In this document: positions 25,300-34,098 of the stretch, piece by piece | How the letters are laid out: every line of letters begins with the position of its first letter | How positions within the stretch are numbered: the stretch's first letter is position 1 | From: Clostridia bacterium | Lineage (GTDB): Bacteria > Bacillota > Clostridia > Oscillospirales > CAG-272 | Assembly: GCA_017461385.1 (NCBI GenBank) | Contig: JAFTXZ010000008.1 | Span: forward strand, 186,001-250,000 | Length of the DNA stretch: 64,000 nt | Direction of reading: 5' to 3' | The notes under the pieces: model-generated | The model's input: only the letters and a program-made list of their open reading frames with translations | The model's database searches: none | Told to the model about the DNA's origin: nothing | Program-made: the position numbers and the translations under genes

Positions 25300-26442
25300 A
25301 TGAAAATCGCTATTTTAGGCTATGGAGTGGTTGGCTCCGGAGCTTACGAAATACTCAAAAGGTATGGGTATGAGGTTAAGTGGGTTCTTGATATTCGTCC
25401 ACACGATGAGCTTGGCTCTGTGCTTACCTCAAATTACGATGATATATTAAATGACAAAGAGGTTTCTGTTGTTGCTGAAGCAATCGGTGGTCTTGAGCCT
25501 GCTCACACCTTTGTGGTTAAAGCGCTAAAGGCTGGCAAGCACGTTGTTTCCTCTAACAAGCATCTTATTTGTCAGTATTATGAGGAGCTTCACACCCTTG
25601 CGCGTGAGAATGGTGTTTCTATTCGCTTTACCTCCTCGGTTGGTGGCGGTATTCCTTGGCTTTACAATCTTAGGCGCTCTGTTCGTTGCGATGAGATTTC
25701 TAAGGTTATGGGAATTATGAACGGAACAACAAACTTTATTCTTGATGCAATGATTACTGATTCAAGAGATTTCGATGAGGTTTTGAAGGAAGCGCAAGCC
25801 CTTGGCTATGCTGAGGCTAATCCAAGCGCTGATATTGATGGTCTTGACGTGGCAAGAAAAACTGCTATTTCAGCGTCCGTTGCCTTTAATACTATAATAA
25901 AGGAAGAAAACGTTTCAGTTTTTTCTATGAGAACTATTCAAAAATGCGATATTGATTATATTTGCAAAAACCTTGGAACTGTTCGCTATATGGGCTTTGG
26001 TATTAAAAATGGGGATAGCGTTTCCACATTTGTTGAGCCTACAATTTTACCACTTAGCGCACCTGAAAGCACCGTTTGCAAAAACTTCAATATGATTACC
26101 TTGTTTGGTAAGAGCGTCGGCCGTCTTTCCTTCTTTGGTCAGGGTGCCGGCAAGTATCCAACCGGTAACGCACTGGCTCAGGACATTATCGACGTGGTGT
26201 CTGGCTGTAGTTATACTCAAGATACACCAATTGAGCTTACCGTTGATAACCACAAGGTTGAGCGTGCATATTATATTAGAACAAAGGCACAAATTGAGGG
26301 TGATATTGTTGCTAAGTGTGAAAAGATAAATGGCAATAATCACATTATTACTAAGAAAATGAGTGTTAAAGACATTCACACTCTTTCCTGTGCAATTTTA
26401 GTTAGCGATTCAAGCTCTTTCTTCGCAGGTATTGAGGAATAA
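25300..26442 (+). CDS. hom: Homoserine dehydrogenase
   Basis: Reduces aspartate semialdehyde to homoserine with NAD(P)H. A 380-residue protein. The Rossmann motif is GYGVVGSGAYEIL near the N-terminus; GGLEPAHTFVVKALKAGKHV and NGTTNFILD mark the substrate part (KHLICQYY holds the dinucleotide turn). It is about 40-60 residues shorter than typical homoserine dehydrogenases, so the C-terminal ACT domain is reduced or absent, in keeping with a separate ACT protein nearby. AGAAAGGTAAA precedes the ATG. Confidence 0.94.
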   Translation: MKIAILGYGVVGSGAYEILKRYGYEVKWVLDIRPHDELGSVLTSNYDDILNDKEVSVVAEAIGGLEPAHTFVVKALKAGKHVVSSNKHLICQYYEELHTLARENGVSIRFTSSVGGGIPWLYNLRRSVRCDEISKVMGIMNGTTNFILDAMITDSRDFDEVLKEAQALGYAEANPSADIDGLDVARKTAISASVAFNTIIKEENVSVFSMRTIQKCDIDYICKNLGTVRYMGFGIKNGDSVSTFVEPTILPLSAPESTVCKNFNMITLFGKSVGRLSFFGQGAGKYPTGNALAQDIIDVVSGCSYTQDTPIELTVDNHKVERAYYIRTKAQIEGDIVAKCEKINGNNHIITKKMSVKDIHTLSCAILVSDSSSFFAGIEE

Positions 26443-26461
26443 GCTAGATTAAGGAGATATT

Positions 26462-27790
26462 ATGTTAAAGGTATTAAAGTTTGGTGGCTCATCCCTTGCC
26501 TCTGGTGAGACATTTGAAAAGGTTAAAAAAATCGTTGAGGCTGACGAGTCAAGAGCTATTGTTATAGTTTCTGCTCCTGGTAAAAGATATAGTGGTGATA
26601 TGAAGGTTACCGACCTTTTATATCTTGTACATGCGCATATTAAGTATAGTGCTAATTACGACACACTTTTTGATGAAATTAAGGAAAGATATCGTCAAAT
26701 TCACAAGCACTGTGGTCTTACACAGGATATTGAAAGCGAATTTGAGGACATCAAGTCAAGGCTTAACAAGAAAACAAGCGTTGATTACATTGTTTCCCGC
26801 GGTGAATATCTAAATGCTAAGCTTATGGCTGAGTATCTTGGCTATACATTTATTGATAGTACAAATTGGCTACAATTCAACTTTAACGGCAAGGTAGATT
26901 TTGAAAAGTCCTACAAGGCTCTTTCTGATATAATCGAAAGCAACCCAAGGGTTGTTATTCCCGGCTTCTATGGTGTAACTCCTGACGGAAACGTTAAGAC
27001 CTTCTCCCGTGGTGGCTCTGACATTACAGGTGCTATTGCAGCAGCTGCTGTTAATGCAGATATGTACGAAAACTGGACTGACGTATCCGGAATTATGACC
27101 GCTGACCCAAGAATTGTTGACAATCCAAGACCTATTGAGAACGTTACCTTCGCAGAGCTTCGTGAGCTTTCATATATGGGTGCTGAGGTTCTTCACGAGG
27201 AAACAGTTTTCCCTGTTCGCCAAAAGAATATTCCTCTTTACATTAAGAATACAAACGACATGAATGCTCGTGGTACTCTTATCATGGAGGCATTTGATGA
27301 CGATGCTGAAAACAAAAATGCTCACTTTATCACTGGCATTTCTGGTAAAAAGAATTACTCTATCATTACTATTGCTAAGAATAGAATGAACGAGGAAATC
27401 GGTTACGTAAGACGTGCCCTTGAGGTGTTTGAGCGCTTTAGTGTTCCAATTGAGCATATTCCAAGTAGCATTGATAGCTTCTCTGTTGTTGTAGCTTCTT
27501 CTTATATTGAAAGCTCAATGCACGAGCTTATCTCTGCTCTAAATTCTGCGCTTTCTCCTGATTCAATCAAGATTGACAACGAAATCAGCTTGATTGCTAT
27601 CGTTGGTAGAAAGCTTCAGGCAAACATTGGTATTGCAGGTAAAATATTTACTGCTCTTGGTGAAAATGATATTAATATTAAGATGATTGAGCAGGGCGCT
27701 GACGAAATTAATATTATTATCGGTGTTGATAATGCAAACTTTAAGAAAACTATTAGAGTTCTATATAATTTAAGTGAGGTTGAGGAATAA
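26462..27790 (+). CDS. lysC: Aspartate kinase
   Basis: First step of the aspartate family: aspartate to aspartyl phosphate. A 442-residue monofunctional enzyme. KFGGSSLASGETF is the N-terminal signature, and SRGGSDITGAIAAAAV the active-site block. Two ACT domains follow residue about 300 (SIITIAKNRMNEEIGYVRRA and ISLIAIVGRKLQANIGIAGK), which bind lysine or threonine for feedback control. It sits 19 bases after hom and ends overlapping asd (TAATG). Confidence 0.95.
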   Translation: MLKVLKFGGSSLASGETFEKVKKIVEADESRAIVIVSAPGKRYSGDMKVTDLLYLVHAHIKYSANYDTLFDEIKERYRQIHKHCGLTQDIESEFEDIKSRLNKKTSVDYIVSRGEYLNAKLMAEYLGYTFIDSTNWLQFNFNGKVDFEKSYKALSDIIESNPRVVIPGFYGVTPDGNVKTFSRGGSDITGAIAAAAVNADMYENWTDVSGIMTADPRIVDNPRPIENVTFAELRELSYMGAEVLHEETVFPVRQKNIPLYIKNTNDMNARGTLIMEAFDDDAENKNAHFITGISGKKNYSIITIAKNRMNEEIGYVRRALEVFERFSVPIEHIPSSIDSFSVVVASSYIESSMHELISALNSALSPDSIKIDNEISLIAIVGRKLQANIGIAGKIFTALGENDINIKMIEQGADEINIIIGVDNANFKKTIRVLYNLSEVEE

Positions 27791-28794
27791 TGAAAAAGTA
27801 TAACGTTGGTATTCTTGGTGCAACAGGTGCTGTTGGCCGTGAAATGATGAAGGTTTTAGAGGAAAGAAATTTCCCAATTGGTGAGCTAAGACTTCTCGCT
27901 TCTCCCCGTAGTGTTGGTAAGAAGCTTGAATTTATGGGCAAGGAAATTGAGGTTAAGCTTGCTGAGCCAAACGCATTTGAGGGTCTTGATTTTGTTTTAG
28001 GTGCTGCTTCTAATGCAGTTGCTAAGGAGCTTGCTCCACATATTGTAAACGCCGGTGCTAAATTTATTGATAACTCCAGCGCATTCCGTATGTGCGATGA
28101 CGTTCCACTAGTTGTTCCTGAAATTAATGCTGAGGACGCAAAGAAAAGCAAGGGTATTATTTCTAACCCTAACTGCTCTACAATTATTACTCTTGTTGCC
28201 GTAAATGCTATTAACAAGCTTTCTAAAATTAAGGGTATGATTGCATCAACCTATCAAGCAACAAGCGGTGCAGGAGCTGAGGGCCCTGTTGAGCTTGAAA
28301 ATCAAATGAAGGCTATCGTAAACGGTGGCGAAATTGAAAACAAGGTATTCCAATACCAAATTGCTCAAAACCTTATCCCACAAATTGGTTCATTTAACGA
28401 TGACGGCTATACAACCGAGGAAATGAAGATGCAAAACGAGGGCAGAAAGATTATGCACCTGCCAGAGCTAAAGGTTACTTGCACTTGTGTAAGAGTTCCT
28501 GTTGTTCGCTCACACTCTATTTCCGTTACAGTTATTACCGAGGATAAGCTAACTGTTGAGGCAGTTAAGGAGGCTATTGCTAAGGAAAAGGGCTGTAAGC
28601 TTTATGATGACGTAGCTAACAAGGTATATCCAATGCCACTTGTAACCTCTGACCAAGACCTTGTATTTGTTGGTAGAATCAGACAAGACCTTGTAAACGA
28701 GGGGGCTATTGCTCTTTGGTGCTGTGGAGACCAGGTGCGCAAGGGTGCGGCTACTAATGCTATTCAAATAATGGAAGTATTGGTTGAGGCGTGA
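27790..28794 (+). CDS. asd: Aspartate-semialdehyde dehydrogenase
   Basis: Reduces aspartyl phosphate to aspartate semialdehyde with NADPH. A 334-residue protein. GILGATGAVGREMMKVLEER is the dinucleotide motif, and ISNPNCSTI contains the active-site Cys. Its ATG overlaps the stop of lysC by one base, so hom-lysC-asd form one operon supplying threonine, lysine and methionine precursors. Confidence 0.96.
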   Translation: MKKYNVGILGATGAVGREMMKVLEERNFPIGELRLLASPRSVGKKLEFMGKEIEVKLAEPNAFEGLDFVLGAASNAVAKELAPHIVNAGAKFIDNSSAFRMCDDVPLVVPEINAEDAKKSKGIISNPNCSTIITLVAVNAINKLSKIKGMIASTYQATSGAGAEGPVELENQMKAIVNGGEIENKVFQYQIAQNLIPQIGSFNDDGYTTEEMKMQNEGRKIMHLPELKVTCTCVRVPVVRSHSISVTVITEDKLTVEAVKEAIAKEKGCKLYDDVANKVYPMPLVTSDQDLVFVGRIRQDLVNEGAIALWCCGDQVRKGAATNAIQIMEVLVEA

Positions 28795-28881
28795 CTAGCA
28801 GACATAGAACGAAAAGCAGGGTATTTATTCCTGCTTTTTTGTTTCGAAGCGAGTTGTCTATAATGTAGAGTTTTTCTATTT
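28790..28881 (+). repeat. Direct repeat downstream of asd, copy 1
   Basis: CGTGACTAGCAGACATAGAA opens the copy at the asd stop codon, and it ends GTAGAGTTTTTCTATTTA. It matches 29033-29117 with substitutions and a small deletion. It contains the asd terminator. Confidence 0.8.
28812..28842 (+). terminator. Terminator of the hom-lysC-asd operon
   Basis: AAAGCAGG and CCTGCTTTTTT pair across GTATTTATT. The duplicate copy at 29050-29084 has a weaker version of the stem. Confidence 0.75.
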
Positions 28882-29032
28882 ATAATCTTTCATCAACTAC
28901 TGTTTTACCTCAGAAAAACTCTTTTTATCTGCTTTTCTAATTCCGTTTTCTGCTCTACCGTACAAAGTACGCCTACGCTTAGAAAACGAAATTTCTCTGC
29001 CCACTCTCCCGCCTCAAGGTGACGTCTGTGCT

Positions 29033-29117
29033 CGTGATTAGCAGACATAGAACGAAAAGTGGGGAATTTATTCCTTGCTTTTTTGTTTCCTGTCTATAAG
29101 GTAGAGTTTTTCTATTT
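29033..29117 (+). repeat. Direct repeat downstream of asd, copy 2
   Basis: CGTGATTAGCAGACATAGAA is the start, matching copy 1 after about 150 bases of unrelated sequence in which I see no gene. The copy carries the same order of blocks: GAACGAAAAG, a GC-run, TTTATTCC, GCTTTTTTGTTTC and GTAGAGTTTTTCTATTTA. The preceding protein end is not duplicated. Confidence 0.75.
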
Positions 29118-29143
29118 ACTGTTTTGATTGCTAGGATACACAG

Positions 29144-29178
29144 AAAAAAGAGTAAACGCAAAAGCGTTTACTCTTTTC
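29144..29178. terminator. Terminator after the leucine-rich surface protein
   Basis: AAAAGAGTAAACGC, AAAA, GCGTTTACTCTTTT forms a near-perfect 14-bp stem beside the stop codon of the minus-strand gene. Confidence 0.88.
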
Positions 29179-29181
29179 GGT

Positions 29182-32100
29182 TTATTCCAGGGGTGTTTTG
29201 TTTTCGGTTAGGGCAACTATTTTGTTATAGGTTACAGCAACGGGTGCTGAGCGTCCTGCTATGCCATTGTCGATATAGTAAACGTTACCATCCAAAACAT
29301 AGTATGCACAGCAATAAACCTCAAGGTCGCTATATTTTTCCTTTAGACCTTTAAGCTTTATTTCTAACATGTCATAGCTTTTGTCTGTGAAGGAAACGAC
29401 ACCGATTTTTTCGCCCGTTGCGTTTTCGCTTGCATCTACAAGATTTGTTGTATTTACTACATTTTTAACTGCTACAACCAATCCATAGCCAATTGCCTTG
29501 CCTGTTATCTTCTGGTAGAGCTTGAGTTCTTCATTTTTAACTGCAAAGCCTTGCATAATTGCTCCTGTGCCTGTCTCTGAATAGGTATAGCCAAGGTTTA
29601 CAAAGATTGGTGCAACTGTCTCTCCCTCAACATTTTCAAAGCATGTGCCACAGCAAACAATTTTAGTACCATTTGCAAGGAAGCCGTTTGCGTACGTAAT
29701 ATCTACGATTACTGCGCCATTTTCGGTATCTAGATTATGTGCGCTTAGGTCAAGTCCTGTTGCAACAAACCTTTCAGCACCACAATCAAGGCAGGTATAT
29801 TTTACCGAGCCTGTAACGCAACAGATTGGTGTTACCTCAAACACACCACCGTCGTATCTATGTGGTAGTGGGTCTGCAACTGTATTTTCTAGCACCTTGC
29901 CACACAAAAAGCAAGATGAAGAAACTGTGCCACCTTGTGTGCAGGTGCTTTCTGTTGATACCTCTAAACCAGCCTCATAACGTTTATAGTTTGATTGTAT
30001 CTTGAATGTAATTTCGCTAGCCGTAGTTGTGAAATTGTCAAGTAGGTATCTATCAGTTTCAGCGCTTTCACATATATACCAAGCTGATTTTGAGACTCTT
30101 TCATAATAGCCCTGTGCCCTTCCACTCGCTGCAAACACCTGTGCTTGGTCAATAGTTTTGAAAAACAGGAGCGCGCCATTAGTTGGCAATACTGCTTGAC
30201 CTGTTGCTTTTACGTAGCCTCTTATTAAGATTTCCAGGTCCTTTGCATCGCCACTAAACATTTCTTGAGTTAGCTCCTTTGCAGTAGCTTCTGTTTCGCC
30301 ACCCTCAATGTAAGCACGCTTCAATCCGTTAGAGCCATTAAAAGCAAATTTTTCAGTTAAATCACAATCGTTTGTAATATAAACCTCTCTTAAAATGTTG
30401 CCACCAGTTCTGTCGTCAACAGAAACATAAGCACCTACATAGGTTAAACGTGTATTAAGCTGATAAGGAATATCGCTTGATGATGCGTTTATACGTGCCA
30501 AGGAACGTGCGCCAAGTTTTTGGATTGTGTTAGTAAAGATAAATTCATCAACATTTATGCTTGTGCCATACATACAAAATGCGTATGCTTCAAGCTCAGT
30601 AATGCCCTTACCAACAACTATATTCTTAAGGTCATAAGCATTTTGGAAGCATCCTGTACCATTTGAGCCACCTACAATTCTTGTAACTGTGTCTGGAATG
30701 TATACGCCCTTGATTGATAATCCCTTAAAGCCTTGAATTGTGTTTACCTCTACTACATTGCCACCTATTTCAACATAAGATGGGAAGTAAATTACTGCAT
30801 TGTCAAAGGTTGTGCCTAACGGGCTAACTACGCCATCCTCTGAAACATAAAGATATTCAAGAGTTGCATCAAAAATACCGTAGCCCTCAATATAGCACTT
30901 GTTTACAAGTGTTGTATTTACATCTTCACCTATTGAGCCACAATACTCACAGGTTGTTTTGTAAGAAATATTAATGCCGTCAAGTACAAAGCTATTTCCT
31001 ACGTAGCTATGAGGTGTTTTTTCGATTTTATCTGTGATTATTGTATATTCACAACGCTTACAAACGTTGTTTGTGTAGCCTACTAATGAACAGGTTGGTG
31101 CGATTACCGTTTGAGCATAATCGTGGCCTAAAACAGGGATTTCTACGTCCTTTGTAGCCTTACAGTAGGTACATTCGTAAACATCCAAGCCTGTTACAGT
31201 GCATTGAGGGTCTGTGTGAGATTTTAGTACGTAGTTGTGTGCACTTTCGTCGTACTCGTTACCTGTTTGAGTTACGTTAAAGTATGCGCCACACACCTCA
31301 CAGATATCGCCTACACCTGCGTATTGGTTACAGGTTGCCTTTGTTTCAACACCTTTGTTATAAATAGCCGTGTGAGGTGCTTCCGTTACGTCTGCTTTTG
31401 GAGTCAAGCTAAAGCTACTATTTGCAGAGAAGCAATAGTTACCATTGTATGGTGTGCAGAAATACCACGTACCATTTGCTATTCTGTTGTGCTGGTATTT
31501 CATAATTGAATCTGCAAAATATCTTGCATTTTCGTAAGAGTCCATATAGATATTAAAGGCTCTGCCTGGCAAAACTGCCCACTCGGTAGCTATTACTCTA
31601 CCTTTAATATATATATTGGTCTTGTAGCCATCTGTTCCCGAGCTAAACATTTCCTTTGGAATTTCCTTAATCTCGTCATCTGCACAAAGGATAATTGCAG
31701 TTTGAAGATTGTCTGTACCATTAAAGGCATACAGACCAACCTCACAGTATTCAGGAATTAAAACGTATTCAAGGCTCTTACTTGATGCAAAGCCTCTTTC
31801 GCCGATTGATTCAAGTACGTGTGAGTCGATTTTCTTCAAGGATTTTGAGCTGTTCTCGAATACATTGTTGCCGATTTTTCTCATATCGGTGGAGTCAAAG
31901 GTGATTTGGCAATCATCTGCGAAGTTTGCTGCGTTGAATGCGTATTCGCCAAGCTCCTGTACTCTACCAGCTACGTAGAATACCTTAACAGTTGAGGTCC
32001 TACCGATGCTTGTAAATGCAAAACGACCAAGCACCTTAATGCCTGTACCAATATATACCTCGCTAATATAATGGCAGTTTGCAAAGGTACCGTTATCTTG

Positions 32101-32319
32101 TCCGCTATCGCCTGCGATTGTTTCTACTGTATCAGGAACGTAAATTTTTGTGATGCTTGTACCCTTAAAAACATAAGGGTTTGTTTTTGTAACGGAATAG
32201 TCCTCTCCGTTTATTTTGATTGTTGAAGGGATTACTACTGCCCCTGTAAAGGAATCAGTACTACCACGTGATGAAAGCGCAACTGTTTTCGCATTTTCAT
32301 CAAGTACAGTATAGGACAT
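29182..32319 (-). CDS. BspA-type leucine-rich surface protein (start frameshifted)
   Basis: A 1045-residue open frame with LRR_5-type repeats in two blocks: about 40-270 (ITKIYVPDTVETIAGDSG, TFANCHYISEVYIGTGIKVL) and about 520-700 (IKGVYIPDTVTRIVGGSNG). Between and after them are CxxC modules such as YECTYCKATKDVEIPVLGHD and SCFLCGKVLENT. The last 150 residues are beta-rich with no anchor motif. The first ATG (MSYTVLDENAK) is not the true start: the same frame continues upstream with GAFRSAATTVTPSADDLGK and no start codon, while a proper signal peptide lies in another frame up to 32474. Probably a secreted adhesin. Confidence 0.75.
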   Translation of the reverse strand: MSYTVLDENAKTVALSSRGSTDSFTGAVVIPSTIKINGEDYSVTKTNPYVFKGTSITKIYVPDTVETIAGDSGQDNGTFANCHYISEVYIGTGIKVLGRFAFTSIGRTSTVKVFYVAGRVQELGEYAFNAANFADDCQITFDSTDMRKIGNNVFENSSKSLKKIDSHVLESIGERGFASSKSLEYVLIPEYCEVGLYAFNGTDNLQTAIILCADDEIKEIPKEMFSSGTDGYKTNIYIKGRVIATEWAVLPGRAFNIYMDSYENARYFADSIMKYQHNRIANGTWYFCTPYNGNYCFSANSSFSLTPKADVTEAPHTAIYNKGVETKATCNQYAGVGDICEVCGAYFNVTQTGNEYDESAHNYVLKSHTDPQCTVTGLDVYECTYCKATKDVEIPVLGHDYAQTVIAPTCSLVGYTNNVCKRCEYTIITDKIEKTPHSYVGNSFVLDGINISYKTTCEYCGSIGEDVNTTLVNKCYIEGYGIFDATLEYLYVSEDGVVSPLGTTFDNAVIYFPSYVEIGGNVVEVNTIQGFKGLSIKGVYIPDTVTRIVGGSNGTGCFQNAYDLKNIVVGKGITELEAYAFCMYGTSINVDEFIFTNTIQKLGARSLARINASSSDIPYQLNTRLTYVGAYVSVDDRTGGNILREVYITNDCDLTEKFAFNGSNGLKRAYIEGGETEATAKELTQEMFSGDAKDLEILIRGYVKATGQAVLPTNGALLFFKTIDQAQVFAASGRAQGYYERVSKSAWYICESAETDRYLLDNFTTTASEITFKIQSNYKRYEAGLEVSTESTCTQGGTVSSSCFLCGKVLENTVADPLPHRYDGGVFEVTPICCVTGSVKYTCLDCGAERFVATGLDLSAHNLDTENGAVIVDITYANGFLANGTKIVCCGTCFENVEGETVAPIFVNLGYTYSETGTGAIMQGFAVKNEELKLYQKITGKAIGYGLVVAVKNVVNTTNLVDASENATGEKIGVVSFTDKSYDMLEIKLKGLKEKYSDLEVYCCAYYVLDGNVYYIDNGIAGRSAPVAVTYNKIVALTENKTPLE

Positions 32320-32474
32320 GCCTTGGGTAACAGATAGTTCAACTATCTCTCCATTAATTACACATTTACCTAAATCGTCTGCACTTGGAGTAACGGTTGT
32401 TGCAGCTGATCTGAAAGCACCATTACAAAAATAAAAGCAACGATAAAGGTCAGTGTTAAAAGCTTGTTTTTCAT
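32320..32474 (-). pseudogene. Signal peptide of the leucine-rich protein, in a different frame
   Basis: ATG 32474, after TAGGAGATAGTAAT, reads MKNKLLTLTFIVAFIFVMV, a signal peptide, then stops in its own frame near 32388. The mature sequence resumes in the -1 frame as GAFRSAATTVTPSADDLGKC and joins the gene at 29182-32319. A one- or two-base change around 32413-32425 would unite them. This means a sequencing error, a disabled gene or a reversible switch. Confidence 0.65.
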
Positions 32475-32505
32475 ATTACTATCTCCTACATAATATTATA
32501 TAATA

Positions 32506-32534
32506 AGTTTATCACACATACGTTGAAAATTCAA
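32506..32534 (-). promoter_or_regulatory. Promoter of the leucine-rich protein gene
   Basis: On the minus strand TTGAAT, 17 bases ending TGTGA, TAAACT, 32 bases ahead of the ATG at 32474. The working promoter and ribosome site argue that the frameshifted start is the real one. Confidence 0.7.
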
Positions 32535-32657
32535 CAAATTTACCAAAAAAAAGAAAAGTACAAGCTTAAATTGTGCATTATCAACAAATAGCATTTATCC
32601 CTTTTGTATATAGTATCAATCTATTTCCAAATCGAGCTTTAATCGATAACGATAAAT

Positions 32658-32691
32658 AAAAAAATCCGCACAAAAAATGTGCGGATTTTTA
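32658..32691. terminator. Terminator after the 54-residue peptide gene
   Basis: AAAAATCCGCAC pairs with GTGCGGATTTTT around an A-rich loop, 15 bases past the stop codon on the minus strand. Confidence 0.88.
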
Positions 32692-32705
32692 ATCGCCTAT
32701 TGAAC

Positions 32706-32870
32706 TTATGGAAGAAGATTTCCTACATCTACAGAAACGCTAACCTCGTCGTCGTTACCGTCTGAGTCATTGTCCTTGGTCTCGAAAATAGCGCCAAACA
32801 AATCAGAGATGCCCATTATATCTTCTGCTTCTAAAATTTCTAATTCATACTTAGGTGATACGTATTTCAT
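32706..32870 (-). CDS. 54-residue acidic peptide of unknown function
   Basis: The start ATG 32870 (MKYVSPKYELEILEAEDIMG) is chosen over an open frame starting 8 codons earlier because AGGAGGGTG lies 9 bases upstream. The rest is acidic (KDNDSDGNDDEVSV) and ends VGNLLP. Short peptides with a (Y)xSPxYE(x)nAEDIM opening occur often in Clostridia as lone genes; some resemble RiPP precursors, but no maturation enzyme lies nearby here. It has its own strong promoter with a palindrome in the spacer and its own terminator. Confidence 0.65.
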   Translation of the reverse strand: MKYVSPKYELEILEAEDIMGISDLFGAIFETKDNDSDGNDDEVSVSVDVGNLLP

Positions 32871-32930
32871 CTTAAAACACCCTCCTGTTGCCATATAAAA
32901 AACATAATACGCAAAGATATTACTGTAAGT

Positions 32931-32959
32931 ATTTTATCACAATATATTGTGTTTGTCAA
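32931..32959 (-). promoter_or_regulatory. Promoter with perfect operator palindrome for the 54-residue peptide gene
   Basis: On the minus strand TTGACA (32954-32959), a 17-base spacer, TAAAAT (32931-32936). The spacer itself contains the perfect 14-base palindrome CACAATATATTGTG (32938-32951), so a dimeric repressor bound there would block polymerase. Confidence 0.75.
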
Positions 32960-33011
32960 CACTTTTTGCAATTTTTTTGATTTTAACAAACATTGTGAAA
33001 TATTTCCAAAC

Positions 33012-33034
33012 GCATTGGGCAAATGCCCAATGCA
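33012..33034 (-). terminator. Hairpin at the end of the transporter operon
   Basis: GCATTGGGC and GCCCAATGC pair across AAAT. On the minus strand it is followed by GTTTGG rather than a clean U-run, so it may slow or protect the transcript more than end it. Confidence 0.6.
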
Positions 33035-33045
33035 TTTGTGAAAAA

Positions 33046-34086
33046 TTAACCTACGATACCACTACGCTCGATACCTTGAACAATCTTGTTCTGTAGGAAT
33101 ACGTAAGCGATAATCAATGGCAAAGCCACGAGAATTGATGATGTGCCTGTGATCGCAGAGCCGTACAATGCAACCTCCTCAGTTGCCTTCTTTAGTGAAG
33201 GTGGAGTCTTTGTTGCTATACTGCTCATAAACTGCATAGCACCCTCCTTATCAAAATAACCATCCGAGAAGAATACTGAGGTGTAGAAGTCGTCGGTCCA
33301 TTGCCATGCAAAGGCAAAGATAAATACGGTAATTAGCATTGGAATAGCAAGTGGAAGAATTATGCTGAAGAAGGTTCTAAAGGTGTTAGAGCCGTCAACA
33401 TAAGCTGATTCCTCAAGCTCGTCAGGTACGCCCCTAAAGAACTGTCTTAGCATAAATATGAACAAGCCATTCTTAAAGCCTAGTCCAAATATTGACAGGA
33501 TATAAAGTGGGAATATGGTATCTATAAAGCCATACTCTATTATTCCCATTGAACTTAGTAGCATTCCAAATAGATTGTTTGAACCAAAATGGTTAAAGAA
33601 GTGCTGCATTGCAAACTTTATCGCTTCTTGTGGTACCATCATTGTAAATACAACAAGGAAGAATACTACGTTATTTCCCTTGAACTTGAACTTAGCAAGT
33701 CCATAGGCAATCAAAGCACATACAATTGTTTGGATTAGAGCTGTGCTTATCGACACTAAGAACGTATTCAAAAACGCCATGAAGTATCCGTTTTCGGTAA
33801 TTATGTAGCGATATTGGTCTACGTTTGGTGCCTTAGACAAAAGGATTACCGTTACGTCTTCAAAGTCTGTTGGTGACATAAATGAGCCAAATATTTTTGT
33901 AATGTATGGATAAAGAATTACGTAGGAGATACCAACTAGTAATACTAGCCTAAATATAACAAATACTACATTCTTTAAGAAATGCATTGACAAAAACTTT
34001 GCCTTTAGTCTTTCGCCAAGTGGGGCTCTTTCAAAATCTACACGGATCTTGTTTTTAGTTTCTCTTTTAACCTTTACAGTATCCAT
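33046..34086 (-). CDS. Carbohydrate ABC transporter permease (MalG type), second pair
   Basis: A 346-residue membrane protein with six helices and the EAA loop DGSNTFRTFFSIILPLAIP, the contact site for the ATPase. The N-terminal 35 residues are charged, followed by the first helix (about 37-60). It is longer than usual (about 280) because of this extension and a larger first loop. Last gene of the seven-gene operon; ATG preceded by AAGGAGGGG. It pairs with the repeat-bearing permease directly upstream. Confidence 0.9.
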   Translation of the reverse strand: MDTVKVKRETKNKIRVDFERAPLGERLKAKFLSMHFLKNVVFVIFRLVLLVGISYVILYPYITKIFGSFMSPTDFEDVTVILLSKAPNVDQYRYIITENGYFMAFLNTFLVSISTALIQTIVCALIAYGLAKFKFKGNNVVFFLVVFTMMVPQEAIKFAMQHFFNHFGSNNLFGMLLSSMGIIEYGFIDTIFPLYILSIFGLGFKNGLFIFMLRQFFRGVPDELEESAYVDGSNTFRTFFSIILPLAIPMLITVFIFAFAWQWTDDFYTSVFFSDGYFDKEGAMQFMSSIATKTPPSLKKATEEVALYGSAITGTSSILVALPLIIAYVFLQNKIVQGIERSGIVG

Positions 34087-34098
34087 AAAAACCCCTCC

